DNA from: Pleurotus ostreatus/Saccharomyces cerevisiae fusant
Lineage: Eukaryota > Opisthokonta
Direction of reading: 5' to 3'
Length of the DNA stretch: 12,449 nt
Assembly: GCA_024196135.1 (NCBI GenBank)
Contig: JAMQCK010001063.1
Span: forward strand, 1 to 12,449
Shown: positions 8,664 to 12,449 of the stretch, one piece after another
Layout: every line of letters starts with the position of its first letter
Numbering within the stretch: the stretch's first letter is position 1
The notes under the pieces: generated by a model
The model's database searches: none
What the model saw: only the letters and a program-made list of their open reading frames with translations
What the model was told of the DNA's origin: nothing
Position numbers and translations under genes: made by a program

Positions 8664-9249
8664 TTAGGCAGCCTGCGTCTGTGGGGCCTTCTGCAGCATG
8701 AACATCGGGACGTAAGATGCAATGACGGCGCAGGCACACAGGCTGTAGAGCGGGCGAGTCAGTGGGGGGGTGATCACGAGGGGGAACACGATACACGCAC
8801 ACAACGTTCGACAAGCCGCTTGCGCCCTCTTTCGTGCGCATTGGGTGGCTGTTGAGGTACTGGTTCAAGCTCAGAAGAGCGATTGGCCAGCCGAGGTAGC
8901 TTAAGAGGGGTTAGGAGTGGAGTAGGAAGGAGAGGGGATGAAGCGTACGGATTGCGCGTGACGGCGATCAGACCTGGAGGTTGGATAAGTCAGACTGGAG
9001 GAGCTGAGCGGATGGGCTTCACGCACCAGAAAGCATGACGCCAGCCTGGCCGAGCAGGTCTAAGAGGGGTTAACGAGGAAGGAGAGGAGCGAGGCGAACG
9101 TTGCATACCACCGCTCTCTGAGTACCATGTATGAGGGAGCCTAAAAGCTGCACACATGCTTAGAGACTGATATGTCGTCTAACAATGTATTACTGACGCG
9201 TCTCTAGTGAGGCATCGCGAGGGTCGTCGCCTTTGTGCGTGTTGGACAT
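8664..9249 (-). CDS. Asterix homologue, PAT complex subunit (6 exons)
   Basis: Minus-strand exons are 9249-9194, 9140-9109, 9059-9027, 8973-8949, 8899-8801 and 8742-8664, giving 107 residues; human Asterix (WDR83OS) is 106. Introns are 49-58 bases with clean donors and branch sites (CTGAC in introns 3 and 5, CTAAC in intron 4). The protein has a short polar N-terminus with DPRD, then SGDLLGQAGVMLSGLIAVTR (first hydrophobic segment), YLGWPIALLSLNQYLN (second), a loop with RTKEGASG, and VVLCACAVIASYVPMFML (third). The D-LLG start, the polar NSHPMRTKEG loop and three compact membrane segments match the Asterix/UPF0139 family, an ER membrane protein that shields partly hydrophilic transmembrane helices during insertion (with CCDC47 in animals). 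Exon 2 (residues about 19-30, QLPHTWYSESGD) is the least certain. It shares a divergent promoter with ASK1. Confidence 0.75.
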
Positions 9250-9513
9250 GGCGGAGAACGTCAAGCCTGGGGATCGGTCCGGTCTTCCGACCATGCTTGT
9301 CACGATGTGTCACTGGTAAATTGTCACGTCTCGACGCGTCCGGACGCGCCTTCTGAACACTCATCTCCTGCTATCTCCCACCTCTGAGAGCCCTACACGC
9401 GCGAGGTTCGCGGTGATACGTACTTTGAACGCGAATTTGCGCAGAACTCAATCCCTTGTTGGACAACCACTACCCTGCTGTCGCCCTAACACTACGTCTC
9501 ACGCGACAACGAC
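9250..9513. promoter_or_regulatory. Divergent Asterix/ASK1 promoter with MCB-like sites
   Basis: The 264 bases between the two start codons carry five ACGCGN motifs: ACGCGT at 9334-9339, ACGCGC at 9344-9349 and 9397-9402, and ACGCGA at 9429-9434 (in AACGCGAA) and 9501-9506. The first two lie in a perfect 14-base palindrome, CGCGTCCGGACGCG (9335-9348). ACGCGT is the MluI cell-cycle box bound by MBF-type factors (APSES DNA-binding proteins) in other fungi, which would suit G1/S expression of a kinetochore gene. The role here is inferred. Confidence 0.45.
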
Positions 9514-11492
9514 ATGGCGGACTTACCACCAAGGAGACCTATCCGTCAGCCCCCTCCCCGATGGAAGCCCAACCCAAACCCTGCTTCAATAGACGTGCCA
9601 GGACTAGACACTACGGCGTCCGTCACGGACCAGATCGAACAAATCGAGCAACTGATCACACTCAAGTTGCAGGTGCGCCCTGCAACTCCCGGATGACTTT
9701 GCCCCCTGCTGACCTACTTGCCCCTCAGAATATAGACGAGAACTTTGCTACGATCCATAGTTTGTTGATGAACAAGATCCTCCCCGCGATCAAGCGGTAT
9801 GGTACCGCCACCGAGCCGGCGAGGGAGGCAGCGAAGGTGCGTCTGCCATCGTTGGAATGAGGTCAACAAGGCTTACTTATATCGTGACTCGCTTAGTTCT
9901 GGACCTCATTTTACGAGCAGGCGGCGCAGATCCGCATTCCGGCGTACGATGATTACGAGACGGTACATGAAGACCCATCCGTGCAGGCTGAACCCGAGGC
10001 CTCAGCGGCGCCTCCTCCCGTACCTGAATCGCCAGCACCGTCAGAGGCGTACGACGAGCCGTCCACCTCCAAAGTGCCACAGTCGCAGTACGATCAGAGT
10101 ATGGCGTCGACGGAGATGTCCTTCGCTCCGGCGCAGGCAGCTGTGTCGTCTACACCAGCGAGGCAACGCGCGCAGATGGCCAATACGACGCAGTCTACTG
10201 ACAGCTCATGGGCTGCCTCGCTGGAGTCGCCCATGGTGCGCATGTCGCGGGATCTGCGTAGCTTGGCGGAAGAGGATGAGCGTTCGCGATTGAATGTCAC
10301 CGCGACGCAAGAGCGGACATTCATCCCGACCTCGGTCAAGGGAAAGGAGCGGGAGGAGCCCATGCTGCGAAGCATCTTGCGCAACAAGGCGTATATGCCG
10401 GAATCGACGACGCCCGCTTTGTACGCCTCGCCATCGCGGTCGCGGCAAAAGATCAAGACGCCTATTCCTGCACACCTGAACCCATTCACAAGTCGGAATC
10501 CCGAGCCGCAGAAGTGGAATGGTGTGGTCGACTTGGGACAGGCTGGGCTGGCTACACCGCGGCGTGGCGAACGCACGTATACTGCGGCCGATGACGACTC
10601 GGACGACGATGACTTGCCGCCAGGGATGTCGCCACCTGTGCTGATGTCTCCCGCGCGCGCACCACGCTCAGTACGCAGGACGCCAGGGAGAATGGCCGTC
10701 GATAGGATCACGCGCGACCTGGTCAGCGATGTCCAGCGTGCGGAGCGTGGATATCAGTACGGCTACCAGTACGAGAGCCGCACAGAGACGAGCGTGAGCT
10801 CGATGCCGTCGGTACCTTCGTCGCTGTCGCGCTACCACCAACAGCAAGAGTCGCAGTCCAGCGTGTCGAATGACACAAGCCTGGAGAGCATGATGCAGCG
10901 CATGGAGGCGTACGATGACCAGCCGTATCAACAAAACCAACCACCCCCACCCGACGAGGTCGAAGAGGCCGAAACGTCCTTCGGGGACGTCGCAGGGCCC
11001 ATCCCGCTCAACTTCCAACGGCGCGTCGCGGACGACGACTCAGATTCGGATGACGACGACCTCATCGACGCCACTGTGCAGCCGGGCGCGGCGTTCATGA
11101 TGGCCTCCAATAACGCCGGCGACGATTCCTTTGACTCGATTTCGTCACGCTCATCATCCGACTCGATGGACGACGAGATGCCGCCGGATGCACTCGCGCA
11201 GCCCGTACACCCCTTCGCGAGGCAGTGGGCCACGAGCGTGGATGACGATTCAGACTCGGATTCGTCGTCGGACGAGGGCGTGCGAGGGGATACGTCGACG
11301 CTGTTTGGGGCGCGGGCGGGTCCACTGAATGTGCGCCAGTCTATAGGGCCGGATGGGAACTTGAGGATGCTGGGAGAGGAGCTGCTGGAAGATACGATTG
11401 GGTATGGGCAGGTGCCGGGAATGGTGCCGGAAAGTCCGTCACCTGCGGGGGAGTGGCCGGTGCTGGGAAGGCGAGGGATAGTGGACGAGTGA
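9514..11492 (+). CDS. ASK1: DASH/DAM1 complex subunit ASK1 (3 exons)
   Basis: Exons 9514-9672, 9729-9836 and 9897-11492, with phase-0 introns of 56 (CTGAC branch) and 60 bases, encode 620 residues. The conserved Ask1 domain spans about residues 36-100: ASVTDQIEQIEQLITLKLQ, IDENFATIHSLLMNKILPAI, KRYGTATEPAREAAK, FWTSFYEQAA. ASK1 is a subunit of the DASH/DAM1 complex, which couples kinetochores to spindle microtubules. The rest is predicted disordered and much longer than the 292-residue yeast protein. It has five S/T-P-x-R Cdk-type sites (T175, S267, T309, S340, T351), a KWNGVVDL block near 296-303, and three acidic DDDSD patches near 321, 468 and 538. Yeast Ask1 is a known Cdk substrate, so these sites are plausible. 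The start ATG has G at -3 and follows the MCB-rich promoter. Confidence 0.92.
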
Positions 11493-11723
11493 TTTCTTGT
11501 ATACCTACGTATCTGGATAGGACTACCCTGCAGCATATAACTTGAAGAATCACACGACTGTAGCCACTTCGTTGAAAGAAGCGAGACCCAAGCAGCGACG
11601 GAGGTTGTGTATGCACGCCACGTGCAGCAAGAGTTACCATTTCGGTCCCTTGCTCTCGCGTCCATCACCTCTCGTATTCTCATCTCTTATACCCTCCTCC
11701 ATACCTTACTAGGATACCCCACC
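11493..11723. promoter_or_regulatory. ASK1 3' end and EXO84 promoter
   Basis: 231 bases between the ASK1 stop and the EXO84 start. The distal half is CT-rich (TCTTATACCCTCCTCCATACC near 11687-11706), as in many fungal core promoters, and the start codon has a near-ideal CCCCACCATG context. No clear TATA box or cell-cycle element was seen. Confidence 0.4.
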
Positions 11724-12449
11724 ATGCAATCCTCCCTGCGGACCCGCAAGTCGCAGGCGCCGCCGCGCAAGGCGCAGCGCTCGGGCACCAAGCTGGGCAA
11801 GCCCGCGGTGCCCCGCGACCGCAAGTCGCGCGTCGACGACAAGATCAAGAAGCGCATGTCGATGCGCTATGCAGAGATCTCTGGGCCGACACCAGTGGGA
11901 GGGATACCCGCAGTGCCCAGCTTGCCCGCGGGCATGGGCGCGCCGCGCGCGTTTAGGGAACAGGACGAGCTGGTACGCGAGCCGAAGGACAAGGCGGCGC
12001 AGGAGAAGCAGGCGAAGGAGGATGACAAGAAGATTCTGGACGATGATAATTTCGATGCGGATGCTTGTGAGCTTGGGAGGGTGAGGGTGTTGGCGCGCGT
12101 AGTGGCTGATCGTGGTTGCAGACCTCAAGTCGAAGCTGGCGAACTCGACGGAGGCGGAGATCAAGTCGTTGCAGTCGTCTTTGCGCCGTGCACAGGGGGA
12201 TATGGCGGTCGAGTTGCAGCGGAATGTGTTCAACAAGTGCGTTGGCATGTTCAAGTGGTTGAATACATGCACTAATGTATCCTACAGCTACGCGGAGTTC
12301 GTACAGATCTCGAAGGAAATATCTACACTCGAGAACGAGATGTTAGAACTCAAGGAGTCTCTCTCGGAGTACAAGTCGATGCCCTCCCTCCTGCACATCC
12401 CCGACCCCTCCACAAACGGTTCAACCATGTCCACCTTTCGCCGATCCTC
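11724..12449 (+). CDS. EXO84: Exocyst subunit EXO84, N-terminal part
   Basis: Exons 11724-12066, 12122-12236 and 12288 to the window end, with introns of 55 (phase 1, CTGAT branch) and 51 bases (phase 2, CTAAT branch), give 206 complete codons before truncation by the window edge. The first ~60 residues are basic and probably disordered (RKAQRSGTKLGKPAVPRDRK), followed by a Pro/Gly linker and a charged helix (KDKAAQEKQAKEDDKKILDD). The Exo84 core starts at FDADAYLKSKLANSTEAE (from about 108) and continues through LQRNVFNNYAEFVQISKEIS and LENEMLELKESLSEYK to MPSLLHI. EXO84 belongs to the Vps51/EXO84 group of tethering proteins and is one of eight exocyst subunits that dock secretory vesicles at the plasma membrane. 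Its C-terminal PH-like and helical-rod domains lie beyond the window. Confidence 0.9.

Noticed and set aside
8344..8868. 174-codon minus frame covering the Asterix 3' region
   Set aside because: It starts in true Asterix exon 5 but reads through intron 5 and then continues in the wrong phase. The spliced frame gives the hydrophobic VVLCACAVIASYVP segment instead.
9179..9364. 61-codon minus frame over the Asterix start
   Set aside because: It is in a different phase from the exon-1 frame beginning at 9249 and is Arg-rich without motif.
10094..11683. Long minus-strand frames of 205 and 251 codons (10094-10711 and 10928-11683)
   Set aside because: They are antisense shadows of the ASK1 coding exon; their Ser/Glu-rich composition is the reverse reading of its acidic and serine repeats.

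Overview
The window is nuclear DNA of a filamentous fungus, most likely an Agaricomycete basidiomycete (a polypore-like wood decayer would fit). The reasons are genes packed tail-to-tail and head-to-head, many phase-varied introns of 48-61 bases with GTRNGT donors and CTRAY-type branch points, GC-rich coding sequence, and fungal gene content (DASH subunit, EXO84, secreted GH92). I saw no prokaryotic operon features, mobile element, CRISPR array or RNA gene.

Layout. 1-729: upstream sequence with a TATA box at 654-659. 730-3942 (+): secreted GH92 alpha-mannosidase in 15 exons. 3969-4503 (-): small F5/8-type-C-like protein related to NR2C2AP, in three exons, convergent with the mannosidase at 26 bases. 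4635-5876 (+): intronless protein tyrosine phosphatase, divergent from the NR2C2AP-like gene. 5877-7855: about 2 kb with no gene I can support, ending in the presumed promoter of a very short secreted-peptide gene (7856-8027, +, two exons). 8664-9249 (-): Asterix (PAT complex subunit) homologue split into six tiny exons, which simple open-frame scanning misses. 9514-11492 (+): DASH/DAM1 kinetochore subunit ASK1, sharing a 264-base divergent promoter with Asterix. 11724-12449 (+): N-terminal part of exocyst subunit EXO84, cut by the window end.

The genes do not form an obvious pathway. They are a typical mix of secretion and membrane biogenesis (EXO84, Asterix), mitosis (ASK1), signalling (phosphatase) and extracellular glycan degradation (GH92). 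All spliced models were assembled by eye from splice signals, frame continuity and remembered family motifs; no search was run. The least ordinary items are the 38-residue secreted Cys-Pro-Gly-Cys peptide, a cluster of MCB-like ACGCGN sites in the ASK1/Asterix promoter, a Gly in place of the usual His before the phosphatase catalytic Cys, a pair of look-alike introns in Asterix, and a 10-base microexon in the mannosidase.
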